NCBI GenBank assembly: GCA_963575745.1
Contig: CAUYUJ010015282.1
Span: 481,651-545,650 of the forward strand
From: Prorocentrum cordatum
Taxonomy: Eukaryota > Sar > Dinophyceae > Prorocentrales > Prorocentraceae
Reading direction: 5' to 3'
Length of the DNA stretch: 64,000 bases
The stretch's first letter is position 1, and each line of letters starts with the position of its first letter. Below the pieces are notes generated by a model, which saw only the letters and a program-made list of their open reading frames with translations, did no database searches and was not told the DNA's origin. Of the stretch, positions 33,554 through 43,830 are shown piece by piece. Both the position numbers and the translations under genes were made by a program.

Positions 33554-33721
33554 GCAGAGGTCTATGGCGATTCTGATGGGGTCCGCCCATCTCTCCTTCC
33601 CCAAGCCCGGTCCATTGGTCTCTACTCTGAAGAACTCCCGCGCTGGATCCCGTTTTGGGCAGCATGCGGTACCGCAGTATGTACCCATCCTCGGGATCCC
33701 GAGGCCGCAATGGAACGATGA
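33554..33721 (+). CDS. Putative last exon, unknown protein
   Basis: After acceptor TTTTTCGAGCAG the frame reads AEVYGDSDGVRPSLLPQARS, then IGLYSEELPRWIPFWAACG, and ends at TGA 33719-33721 (56 codons, exact). It lies 200 bases after the lipase-like stop codon. It could belong to an alternative 3' end of that gene or to a separate gene. No domain is recognised. Confidence 0.35.
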   Translation, partial: AEVYGDSDGVRPSLLPQARSIGLYSEELPRWIPFWAACGTAVCTHPRDPEAAMER

Positions 33722-33789
33722 TGAAGAGGGCCGAGGGGGGGACACAGACTCTGGCATGTTTTGTACTTCGGGGGCCTCTGGAGGCCTAC

Positions 33790-34500
33790 AAACAGAAGGA
33801 GAAATGGCAGGAGCAGGATTAGGAGATGGGGAGTTGGGCAGGGGTACGAGCGGGAAGCGGAGGGCGTAGAGCGGGATGAGGAGGAGTAGGAGGACGAGTC
33901 GAGAGGCAGCAGGACGAGGTGCCTTGATGCTGGTAGCCCTCGTGGTGCCGTCGGGTTCGAGAAGGCCGCGAGCGGCAGGGTCTGGAGAAGGTGGAGGAAA
34001 AGGAGGACGAGCCGGAGAAGGATTGGAGGAGGCCAGGAGGAGGCCGGGAGGAGCGGAAGGATACGGAGGGAGGAGGAGAGTTGGCGTGGAGAGAGTTGGA
34101 GGGGACCAGTGGGACGAGTCGGCGGTGGAGGAGGGTGCGGAGTAGGAGGAGCTGGGAAAGGAACAAGGAGAGATGAGGTCAGACGAGAGACATCAGGAGG
34201 CGGGATGAGGAGCGAGGCGGGGCGGAGGCATGAGAGGAGGGGCGAGGGAAGGCCAAACACGGGCCAGGGCGGATGAGGAGAAGGGGGGAGGATCGTGCGC
34301 GAAAGCAGGAGTGAGGATAGAGGAGGACAGTGCAGAATGGCTACGCAGAGAGCAGGGAGAAGGGAGAAGGTGGGTGAAGACAAGAGGAACATGACGATAC
34401 GGGAACAAACATAGGAGGAGGAGGAGGAGGAGGAGGGGGAGGAGGAGGAGGAGGCGAGGAGGAGGAGGAGGAGGAGGAGGAGGGGGAGGAGGAGGGAGGG
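33790..34500. repeat. Purine-rich (GGA/GAGGAG) degenerate stretch
   Basis: About 700 bases with strong A/G skew, ending in a cleaner GGA array at 34412-34500. Minus-strand frames give Leu/Ser/Pro-rich artefacts. Confidence 0.75.
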
Positions 34501-35430
34501 ATGAGCTGGAAGGAGAGCAGCAGCAGGGTCAAGTTTGTTGAGGAAGCGAAAGAAAGAGTTGTTGTAGGATGCGGTCTTGAGAAGGCGGCGGGGGATGACA
34601 AACGCATTCTGACGTACGTTCGCCGAGGCACTGCACTGGGCCATTTTGTCCATATCCCCTTGCATGTGTCAGCACACATGTTTTCCTCACGTGTTTCACT
34701 TCTTGGCGATGCGCCGGCTAGGCGCGGCATCCTGCGTGCGTGCGCAAGTGCGGAGGAGGAAGATGACAAGGGTTGAGGAGAAGAAAGGCAATGACCACGA
34801 GAGGGGGAGGGAGGGAGGGGCGAGGAGCGGGAGGGAAAGAGGAAGAACGAAGAGTGCGGAGAACTAAGTGAGGAATGAGAAGTGAGGTGGGGAGGGGGGG
34901 CGGGAAGGAGGGAGGATTGAGTATGGGGAGGTGAGGGAGGAGGGCGGAACACAGTTGAGATCGCCGCCGCAGGCGCGGGTGTCCCGAACGCCTGGCTACG
35001 ACTGCGAGGACCGACTGGTGACAGCAAAGAAATATACGGCGGGTTTGCGCCGCCTCAGCACCGCGGCAGCATTTGCGCGGGCATTCAATATTGAACACTC
35101 CCAGCAGCCTTTGGGGACCACGATGGTAGATCGGTCAAGGTCGAATGGTTGACATGATGACAGGAGCCAGGCTGAGAGCAGTCATTGCGAGGACATGCCA
35201 GATGCACCATCTTCACCCCTCCCCGTTGCTCCTTCCTGTCCTTAGGCTCGCCATTCCCCCGCCCCTCCACCTACCCATCCCCATCTGTCTTCTCCTTCTC
35301 ACTCTCTTGTATTTTTCGTATCCATCCCTCGTCCTGGCAAATCACGCCTCCCTGCCGCGCCACCAGACGTGTCCGTAGGCCGGGCTGGTGGTTTTGCCTG
35401 AGACTTCGCTTCAATGCATTGTCCAGAAGT
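34501..35430. other. No gene recognised
   Basis: Mixed sequence; purine-rich at 34750-34960 and pyrimidine-rich at 35210-35340. A pyrimidine tract followed by CCACCAG near 35364 could be a splice acceptor, but no exon follows convincingly. Confidence 0.4.
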
Positions 35431-35439
35431 TTAACGTTT

Positions 35440-35760
35440 CGGCCGGCCGTTGTCACAATGGTGTTCTCGCTGGCACATTCGCCTGTAGAGTTTCGAACAG
35501 CTGCACGGATGGAGGGCCAGTCGTTTTCGGAATTGGGACCTTGCCTGATACTTCCTCAAATGATGTTTCCACCAGCGTGAACTTACCCAACACCTACACG
35601 GGTGGAGGGCGGCTTGCTTTCAAAAGGGAGATCTCGCTCGAGGCTGCGTTCGCCCTTGTGCCAACTTGTCGACGCTGTGGCACGACTGTACGGGGTGGAG
35701 GGCGGCTCCTTTGCAGCACGGGGGGCTGCTGCTGGGCACGTCCCTGAGTTTGAAGATCCC
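35440..35760. repeat. Degenerate about 95-bp repeat family, locus 2
   Basis: Three units carry GCACGGATGGAGGGC, TACACGGGTGGAGGGCGG and TACGGGGTGGAGGGCGG about 90-95 bases apart, matching words in the array at 19560-19950. Confidence 0.55.
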
Positions 35761-35768
35761 GGCCTTGT

Positions 35769-36003
35769 CTCTAGGCCTCCCAGATGGGGTCCGAGTAGAT
35801 GGGGTCGGAGGATCATGCCGCATCGCCGATGCGTCGGCGATGCGGCTCGATGTGGAGCCCGATTTGCTTCACGTCGACGTCGCCGATACATCGCCGACGT
35901 CGATGATGCATCGCCGGTGCATCGCCGATGCATCGCCGATGTATCGGCGATGCGGCACGATCCTCCGACCCCATCCACTCTGGCCCCATCTAGGAGGCCT
36001 CTA
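35769..36003. mobile_element. Foldback/MITE-like element with about 73-bp inverted arms
   Basis: The left arm 35769-35842 (CTAGGCCTCCCAGATGGGG, GATGGGGTCGGAGGATCATG, CCGCATCGCCGATG) is the near-perfect reverse complement of 35931-36003. The centre of about 90 bases is itself built of CATCGCCGATG palindromes and ACGTCGACGT. No coding capacity. A truncated relative is at 39265. Confidence 0.85.
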
Positions 36004-36169
36004 TTGTCGCACTCCTCACAGCTCGAAAACAATGGAGGACAACGGGGGATATGTCGACCCCGATCCCAGGCTTCGTGGGGTTTTCGAATGGTCCCCGAGC
36101 CTAGCGCTGCCAGGAGTGGCCCCGGCCCAAGGTGACGCAGCATCTCCAAGGAGGTCCAGGTTCCACCGC

Positions 36170-36325
36170 CAGATTATGTCCACATCCACCGCTTTGGAGT
36201 CGTGCCCCGAGATCTCAAGGAGCGGTGGATATGTGTATCTGCCGACCCGCATGGGCGGGCAGACATCCACGTCCACTGCTTCCCGAGCCCTCGGAACACG
36301 ACCCACCTGCAGTGGATATTGTCAT
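36170..36325. repeat. Two short hairpin repeats (CCACTGC family)
   Basis: CACATCCACCGCT pairs with AGCGGTGGATATGTG (36176-36235), and CACGTCCACTGC pairs with GCAGTGGATATTG (36261-36320). Related hairpins occur at 45945-46118. Confidence 0.65.
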
Positions 36326-36599
36326 ATCTGGGCGTCGCACAGGTGGCCCACGGAGGGCCATTCACACGGCCCAAAGTGCGCCAGGGGGGCAGCTGGAGAG
36401 CACGAGAAGCTGGGGGCACCTTTGGGCTAGGGGCAACCTCTGGCAACCTCTGAGTCTGTCGTGGAGTCTGAGGCACAATCATTTCTGAGATCCGACGTTG
36501 CGGAACAGATTGCAACATCTCGAACAACCGCGACCAGAGCCCTACTATACGACCACCCTTCGGGTGATAAGGAGGTTCGGGGGGGAGGAACCAACGTCT

Positions 36600-36815
36600 C
36601 ATTCGATCGGTCTCACTATCGATCTCACTATCGGTCCCGCTCGATCGATCTCACAATCGATCTCACTCGATCTATTTCATTCGAGCGATCTCACAATCGA
36701 TCGGACAATCGATCTCACTATCGATCTCACTATCGATCTCACAATCGATCTCACATTCGGTCTCACAATCGATCTCACGATCGATATCACAATCGATCTC
36801 ACGATCAACGTCATC
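36600..36815. repeat. 12-bp minisatellite (ATCGATCTCACA)n
   Basis: About 18 units of ATCGATCTCAC with A/T or GG variants, running straight into the ATC field. Confidence 0.95.
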
Positions 36816-37757
36816 ATCATTGTCATCAACATCATCATCATCATCATCGGGACACCATCATCATCACCTCATCACCATTAGCATTAAGATCAACATCATC
36901 ACCATCATCATCATCATCACCATCATCATCATCATCGGGACACCATCATCGTCACCACCATCATCAACATCAACATCAGCATCATCATCGGGACACCATC
37001 ATCATCATCATCATCATCAGCGGAGCACCAGCATCATCACCATTGAACAACATCATCAACATCATCATCATTGGGACACCATCATCATCATCAGCAACAT
37101 CATCATCATCATCAACATCATCACCACTGGGACACCATCATCATCGTCACCATCATCATCATCACCATCATCAGCATCATCACTGGGACACCATCATCAC
37201 CATACACATCACCATCATCGGGCTACCATCATCGGGCCACCATCATCAAAACCATCATCATCATCATCATCATCATCATGATCATCATCATCATCATCTC
37301 ATCATCATCCCCGTCATCAACATGATCATCATCGGGGCACCAGCATGATCATCATCATCACCATCAACATGATCATCATCGAGACACCACCATCATCAAC
37401 ACCATCATCATCAACAGCATCATCATTAACCTCATCATCATCATCCGGACATCATCACCATCATTTCTATCATCATCTTCATCATCATCGCATCATCATC
37501 TCATCATTATCATCATCATCATCACCAGGACACCATCATCGTCACCACCATCATCAACATCAACATCAGCATCATCATCGGGACACCATCATCATCATCA
37601 TCACCACCATCACCATCATCATCATCAACATCGTCAACATCATCATCGGGACACCATCACCATCACCACCATCACCACCATCATTATCATCAGCATCATC
37701 GACATCATCATCATCAGCATCATCATCATCTTCGTCATCATCATCCTCATCATCAAT

Positions 37758-37838
<81 letters not shown>

Positions 37839-37849
37839 GGGACTCCGAC
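36816..37849. repeat. (ATC)n field with higher-order units
   Basis: ATC/ACC/AAC triplets are broken regularly by GGGACACC. A segment beginning GACACCATCATCGTCACC (about 36938 and about 37530) is repeated over at least 60 bases, so the field grew by segmental duplication as well as slippage. The last 100 bases are nearly pure ATC. Confidence 0.95.
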
Positions 37850-37865
37850 GGGACACCAGCGGGAC

Positions 37866-38030
37866 ACAGGCGGGACACCGCGCGGCACCGGCCCCCGGAA
37901 AAGAAATATTTGGTCCGGCCGCGCCTCAGCCGGAGGCAGGACACCGGCGGGACACCGCGCGGCACCAGCCCCGGGCAAGGAAACATTTGGTCCGGCCGCG
38001 CCTCAGCCGGAGGAGATTTTCTTCTCGCCC
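37866..38030. repeat. Two-copy tandem repeat, about 76 bp
   Basis: GGCGGGACACCGCGCGGCAC, then an AGGAAACATTTGGTCCGG-type block and CCGCGCCTCAGCCGGAGG occur twice in direct succession; the GGGACACC word links the array to the preceding ATC field. Confidence 0.85.
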
Positions 38031-38283
38031 GCCCACGCAGATATGCCTCGCACGCACGCACGGCACGCACGAACACGAAACCGAAACCGATTTCCCGGTA
38101 GGGGGGCTCTCCGTTCCACTTCGATCGCATCACCCTCACCTCCGACACCACATCTTTCTAGACATTTTTCGATCATGATGGATCTCTGAGGGTCTCAGGG
38201 CTCGAAATCGGGCGACAACGCCCGACCCTAAAAAATCGAGACGCCAGGATCTCCGGGGAGGCTGCGCGGAACAGAAGGGAAGT

Positions 38284-38420
38284 CCTCCTCCTCGTTTTTT
38301 TGTTGTCCTCCTCCTCCTCCTCGTCCTCCTCGTCCTTTTTGTTTGTCCTCCTCCTCCTCCTCCTCCTCCTCCTCCTGGGGGGGTGGCTCCGAAGCGTGCC
38401 CCCCCCCCCCCCCCCAAAGG
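38284..38420. repeat. (CTC)n and poly-C
   Basis: CTC/TCC runs at 38284-38380 and a C16 run at about 38400-38415, the complement of the GGA arrays elsewhere. Confidence 0.9.
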
Positions 38421-39260
38421 AGCCGCGGGCCCGCCCCGCCCACCAGTGGCAGGCGCTGCTGCGGCGGTGGCCGCCCGTGGCCGCGGCGCGCGAGCCCGGG
38501 CTCGGGGGACGGACGGCCCCCCCGGGGGCGGTGGGGGAGGCGGTGCGGCGGCGGCGGCGAACGTCGCCCCATCCCACCATGAGAGGGGGACGCGGAGGCC
38601 CTGGCGACCGGACGGGGCGGGCACGAGCGGGAATCGTAGCCGGCTCAAAATTCAAGACACGGGGGGCAATGCAAACGACGCCATCATAGCGGCGCGTCGG
38701 GGCTCAAGAGACGGGGGTCAATGCAAACGGGGGTCAGCCAGAGCGCCCGATTTTGTTGGACCCTGCAGGGCCAGGGTCGCAGTGGCCCGGGTTTGGGTGC
38801 AGGGTCCTGCAGGATCTGGCAGGATCCTGTAGGATTCTGCAAGGCCCGACTTACCCGGGTCTGGAATGACCCGGGTCAGAAGATCCCCGAGTGCGGCGGC
38901 GGCCGCTCCTTCCCCGAAGACGCAGAAGACCTCTCGGAAGGCCCGAGGGCTTGTGGGAAGTCCCGCAGCCTGCTGAGAAGGCCTTCTCCTTTTCACTTCC
39001 CCCCCTCGCTCGCCGCCGAGTCATGACGAAGATCACGACGGGAGGCTTCTCCCTATTTTCTGGCTCTGAGGGTCCTTCCCTCGCCGCGGGGCCCTCGAAA
39101 GACGACTCGGGATGAAGAACGGGACCCAGGGAACGGGTCGAGACCTCTTGGGGAATGGATCTCTCATGAAAAAGTCATGGCGTCGGGGGTCTGGGTGGTG
39201 CTGCGGAGGCCCCTGGGCAGCCTCCCTCCGCGGAGCCGCCGGGCAGCCCCTGGCATGGCG
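38421..39260. other. No gene recognised; small local duplications
   Basis: CTCAA-(AATTCA)-AGACACGGGG-GGCAATGCAAACG near 38644 recurs as CTCAAGAGACGGGGGTCAATGCAAACG near 38703. GCAGGATC/GCAGGGTC words cluster at 38760-38850. No coding signal was found. Confidence 0.45.
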
Positions 39261-39264
39261 CCGG

Positions 39265-39430
39265 GACTCTACTGGCCTCCCATTGATGGGCCCATAGTGT
39301 ATGGGGTCAGAGGATCGCACCGCATCGCCGATGCATCGGCGATGCAGTTCGATGTGGGGCTCGATTTTCTCCTCGTCGACGTCGTCGATGCATCGCCGAC
39401 GTCGACGATGCATCGACGGTGGTGCGGTGG
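39265..39430. mobile_element. Foldback element, truncated copy
   Basis: Carries the left arm and centre of the 35769-36003 element (GGCCTCCCA, TATGGGGTCAGAGGATCGCA, CCGCATCGCCGATG, CGTCGACGTCG) but loses the right arm after ATGCATCGACGGT. Confidence 0.75.
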
Positions 39431-40077
39431 TGAGCCTCTTTGCTCGACGGCTTGCACTTCTCGGACCTCAGCCCTCGAGAGGGTATTCGACGCTCCTTTT
39501 GCTGGATCGAGGATCGAGGATCGAGCAACTCCGAGGGTCTAGTGGTGCAGTGGTGGCCCCGATATCCCCACTCCGGGGAGCTCCTGAGCAGCCCCAGGCA
39601 GGGTGGCGACACCCCCATCTTCGGTCCCCCCCAAACGACTTGGTGCCCCTCCTCCTCCTCCTCCTCCTCCTCCTGTTTTTAGTTTGACCAACTTGAGCGT
39701 GAAGCTGTGGCGTTAGTCCTCCTCCTCCTCCTCCTCCTCCTCCTCCTCGCCCTCCATTCGTCTCGGCCTCCGGTCGCCCCGCCATCAGGGCGACAGCGTT
39801 TGACAGGGGCAGGCCAGCGGGTGATCCTTCGCGGCGGGGCCCCCCAAACGGCATCTTCGGGGGGCACTTCCTGTCTTGTAAGGGGCAGGCTTCTCTTGAT
39901 CTCCAGCGTGGGTTCGGCGCCGACGCGACGTGAATTCGACACAGAGTCGACACGGATTCGAAGTGGTCGGCATGTCTCCGACGCGGGTTGGACGCGGATT
40001 CGACACGGAAGGCTGGCGCGATGAGACATGCGAGGTCCCCCAAACATACAACACGACACAGCGTGTGGTGGGTCAGT
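39431..40077. other. Unassigned sequence with two short (CTC)n runs
   Basis: CTC runs at about 39651-39674 and 39717-39748. No coding or RNA signal was found. Confidence 0.5.
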
Positions 40078-40230
40078 AGGGATTCGAGTTAGCCGCACGA
40101 TTTTGGGACTCGGGACGTTTTCCGAGCGCGTCTCCGGCGAATCGGGCCCCCAGAGCGTGCGGTGAGGTCCTTTGGGATTTCGAGGTCGCCCCACGGTCTG
40201 TCACCTCACGGTTTTGGGACCCCCAAACCA
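40078..40230 (+). repeat. Dispersed repeat A, copy 2
   Basis: Matches 11374-11565 in the same orientation. It contains CGCACGATTTTGGGACTCGG, GCGGTGAGGTCCTTTGGGAT and CTGTCACCTCACGGTTTTGG. Confidence 0.7.
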
Positions 40231-40695
40231 AGGCAGGCTGGTGGCTCCCCACTTGGAGCGCCAGGTCCTGAAGGTGGTTCGCTGTGTCTGGGCGCTCATT
40301 TTCCTTGAGATCCGGGCGATGCAAGCTGTTCGCCGAGGTTCAGGCCCCTGGGGCCCTCACAGATCGATCCTGGTCGAAAAGTGGCGCAGGAAGGAGGGTA
40401 CAGGGTTCCGTCGTGATGTTTCACGGTGCTGCATTTTTTCGCGTCGTCGGATCTCTGGGTGTTTCGCCATGTCTGGGGGGCTCTTCGCTGGGCTCTGGCG
40501 CGGTCGAGAAACGACTTCGGGATGAAAAGCTTGTCTGGGGAACGAACGGCCCGTCCAGGGCCTCTTCCGCTGGGACTCCTTTTCTCTGGTGCCAAGCTTG
40601 AGTGGTGCTGGAAGGGGGAGGGGTCCACTGAGCGGGCATTCGCGCGCAAGCTGCCCACAAAGTGTCGCGCGTGAGCGTCCTCTTTGCCGCGTGAG
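40231..40695. other. No gene recognised
   Basis: Short frames only; GTGTTTCGC and TTCCG words are scattered without period. Confidence 0.4.
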
Positions 40696-40865
40696 CGTCC
40701 TCGGCCTGCCTTGGAGGCATCCCAGGGGTTTCCCAGGCCGTCTTCGGCTCCCCTTGGCGCCGTCTGGCCGCTGTCTCGGGCCCTCCTGGGCCGTCTGGGG
40801 GCGCACTGTCCGCCGCGTGGGCCATCTTGGCGAGATCTCTGGCCATCCTGGAAGGTCTCTCAAGA
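40696..40865. repeat. CTTGGGGCC-type degenerate repeat block 3
   Basis: GCCTTGGAGGC, CCGTCTGG and GCCATCTTGG words in a 170-base block related to the larger blocks at 24 and 42 kb. Confidence 0.6.
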
Positions 40866-41740
40866 TGTGAGGAGGCCACCCGGACCCGGTGAGCAATGGG
40901 AGTGAATACGGGTTCGGCGGCAGAGGGCGAAAGGCTTGTGGAGATGATTGGAGGGCCAAGCCGGCGGGTGATTTAGAGCTCGGCCCGCCCAGCACCCGTC
41001 TGGGCACGGGCTTTGCGGCGGATCCAGCGGGATTCGCCTGTTGTTGCCGGCCGCTTCTTTGGGCGGATTCCTGGCGTCTGGGCAGTTGGGTAAGGGTGCG
41101 TGTGCGGGTCTTGTTGGGGGCAGGCTCTTGGGGCCCACCCCGGCAATATTGAGCAATGCAAGGGCATCCTGCGGGTCACCCATGGGGCCACAGGCTGATT
41201 TGTGATCTTCCGGGCAATGCGAGACAGTTCTGTGGCCGTCGACTGGGCTCGCGGGGGTAATTCGACAGATGGGCCAATGGAGCGGGTAGCGTAGGACCAG
41301 GCATCTGGCCACACCGCCTCATTAAATCTTAACATATGAGAGCATTCGCATCGACGAATCAGTTCAGATAGTGCATGTCGCATCCATGATAGCAGCAATC
41401 CGCGTGACACGTGAAACGTAGGGGGCTGTAAGGTTTTTCGCTTCCTGTATCACACATGCTGGACTTCTTGTGGATTCCGCGTTGCCCCCTCGTGTTGGAC
41501 TCCAGGATATGAACCAGATGCTCGCAGACCAGCGTCCTATAGTATCTATTGAATATTCGCGTATCCTCACCTGCCCATCAAGCAACGAAGCCCTGGTGAG
41601 TTGGTTTGACCAGGAAAATGGGGGCGCACGCAATGGAACAAATAGCTGGGGAAGCCGTCGAACGGAGTTTTTGGTCTTGGTGGCCGCTAGTTTTGGAAAG
41701 AGGATGAGAAAGGAAGCAGGAACGCAGGAGGAGGGAGGGA
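40866..41740. other. No gene recognised
   Basis: Ordinary sequence with only short frames; AT-richer at 41320-41580. Confidence 0.4.
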
Positions 41741-41743
41741 GGG

Positions 41744-41890
41744 AGAGGGAGGAGGAGGAGGAGGAGGAGGAGGAGGAGGAGGAGGAGGAGGAGGACGAGG
41801 AGGCTAGGGGCGGATGAAAAGAGGAAGAAGAGCGGGGAGGAATAAGGATTGACGACGACGACGACGACGACGACGACAGTGACGACTCAT
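41744..41890. repeat. (GGA)n and (GAC)n microsatellites
   Basis: GGA at about 41750-41795 and GAC at 41851-41877, separated by an A/G-rich linker. Confidence 0.95.
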
Positions 41891-41919
41891 CAACCATGAA
41901 AGCCTTCGCAAAGCTCTCG

Positions 41920-42450
41920 TCCCGCGAACCTCTGGGAAGCCTCTAGGAGCCACCTTGGCGCCATAGTGGAAGCGTTGTTGGCCTTCTTGTGGCCATCTCG
42001 GGGCTCCTTTGGCGATGCTGGGGCCTTCTCAGGGGCGATCTTAGGTCCCATGGCTGGAAACATAGGGTCGGCGTTCATTCTCCCTTCCCCTCCGCTCCTC
42101 CGTCAGAAGCCGAACACTTGCCTCTTGGGGCCCCCTTGGGGAGCTCTTCAGGCGCCCTTGGTCGTTCTTGGGACCGTGTTGGGACCTTGGGGGCCCTCTT
42201 GGGGCCATCTTGTGCCTTCTGGGGACATGTTGAGGCCTCGGACGGCCATCGGACGCGAATCGGCGAGAAGGCCGCATGTCTTTGGGGAAGTCTGGCTTTT
42301 GTGGGGCCTTTCTGTGAGGTTCCGTGGCCATTTGGACCCGTCTTAGATTGTTTTCGGAGTATTTTGGAGGCCATCTTGAGCTATTTTGGGGTCTCTTGAA
42401 CCATGTTGGATGTCATCTTCGGCTCTTTGAGGTCCTCTTTGAGCCATCCT
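41920..42450. repeat. CTTGGGGCC-type degenerate repeat block 4
   Basis: Dense GGCCATCTTGG, GGGCCCTCTTGGGG and GACCGTGTTGGG words. It shares longer features with the 24-kb block, such as a non-repetitive pocket containing GGCCATCGGACGCGA. Confidence 0.8.
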
Positions 42451-42946
42451 GGGTTGTCGTGGACGCTCTGGCCGCTCGCTCCCCCCCCACCCCCGTTCGC
42501 CCAGATGGTTGGTGGAATTCCTGCTGCGAGGCCAGTTTGTGGGCCCCTCATGACGCCATTGTGGCCCCCTGGTGTTCTTCAGGATGCCTGTTGCCCGGAG
42601 GTTCGGCCACTCGTGCCTCGTGGCCCAACCCCCCCGCCCGCCCCCCCTTTCCTGCTCGGTCTTGAGGGCCTCTCTGCATGGTGGCTTGGTGATCGCATGC
42701 TGTAAGCTCGAAGAGGTGTTTATGGCTGGCGAGACCTCACCGATGCCCTGTGCCGGGATGGCCCAGGTTGGGCGTCCCACAAAGAGGTTGTTTTTTTTTG
42801 TTTCTGTGCATTCAGGCCAGGTTGCTTGCAGCATTTCCCCACCCCTCCCTCCGCCGCCTGTTCAAACAGCGTTGGTCCGAAAAGGCGTGCAAGTGTGTCC
42901 CAACCTGGGCGAGGTTCAGGTATCTCCCGCCCACTTCACATCCTCC

Positions 42947-43333
42947 ATGAAAGCAACCTTGACGGAATATACAGGCAAACAGCCTCCCACTGAGTGGCCA
43001 AGCGCGGGGCTGCCCAGGGAGCACCTGGCCGACGAGCCATCCCGAAGCTGCGGCCTACACGCTGGACTTCTGGGCGGCATCGCCGCCCCGAAGCGCCACG
43101 GGCTGCCCACGGTTTGGCCCATGGCCGGCGGAGCTCGGGAGCGGCTTGCCGCGATCCCTGACCTCCTGCGTCACGTTCGAAAGTGGTACGGAAAGAATGG
43201 GCACGGAGGCCGACAACACTTCCTGCCCGTTTTGAACATGACCTGCTGTCGGCATCGCCGCGGGCCTTGTCCACTTGAGATAAGTTCGCCTGCGCAGCAG
43301 CGGCCGCTGTCGAATTTGGGAAATATTTGCTGA
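42947..43333 (+). CDS. Putative exon/ORF, unknown protein
   Basis: From ATG 42947 the frame reads MKATLTEYTGKQPPTEWPSA, then LPREHLADEPSRSCGLHAGL, and later LLRHVRKWYGKNGHGGRQHF, and ends at TGA 43331-43333. Third positions are moderately G/C-rich. It lies just upstream of the GC3-rich frame at 43375 on the same strand, so both could be exons of one gene. No motif is recognised. Confidence 0.35.
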   Translation: MKATLTEYTGKQPPTEWPSAGLPREHLADEPSRSCGLHAGLLGGIAAPKRHGLPTVWPMAGGARERLAAIPDLLRHVRKWYGKNGHGGRQHFLPVLNMTCCRHRRGPCPLEISSPAQQRPLSNLGNIC

Positions 43334-43374
43334 TGGGCATCCAAGCTCTTGTGGCGTGATTACTGATAGCGTGA

Positions 43375-43830
43375 GCACCCAGAAGCCAGGGCCTCTTTCC
43401 CCGGACCTGCTTCACGACGCGAGGCGGTCTGGATCGGGCCTCCTCTCGTCGCTTCCGGCGGGGCCGCCGTCCCTCCGAGCCCCGCGAGAACCTCCTGAGG
43501 CTGCGGGGCCTGCTGCGGAACCTGCCCAGCGAGGAGCTCCGCGAGGAGTTGCTGAAGTTGTGGCGCTTGCCCGGTGAGGCCGTCGACCACCTGCGCCGCG
43601 CTGGCGGAGGGATGAGGCATGAGGCCGAGCGGCTGGGCAGGCACTCGCGGGCGCAACTGGCGCGGCTGGCGCGGCTGCGGCTGCCCCCGCGTGCGGAGGG
43701 CGCCGCCGACGCCTCCTCCAGAAGGCGGAAAACACTGCGCAAGCATAAGCTTTCGGAGATCCGCGCGGGTTTCTTGGTGCGGCGCTGGGCGTTGGTCCCC
43801 TCCCACACCCCTGGCGACGCGTCCGGCGTC
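43375..43830 (+). CDS. Putative exon, Arg/Leu-rich helical protein
   Basis: The open frame reads NLLRLRGLLRNLPSEELREE, then LLKLWRLPGEAVDHLRRAGG, GMRHEAERLGRHSRAQLARL and KTLRKHKLSEIRAGFLV. Over 43470-43700 nearly every third position is G or C; the opposing minus frame (Gln-rich) does not show this, which favours the plus strand. The 5' end is after the TGA at 43372, perhaps at GAAGCCAG|GG; the 3' end is unclear. The 3' part overlaps the repeat shared with 46.3 kb. No family is recognised. Confidence 0.4.

Noticed and set aside
38634-38660. TCGTAGCC then GGCTCAA, leader-like
   Set aside because: Needs a 5-base deletion to match the leader; the GGCTCAA part is explained by a local duplication with 38701.
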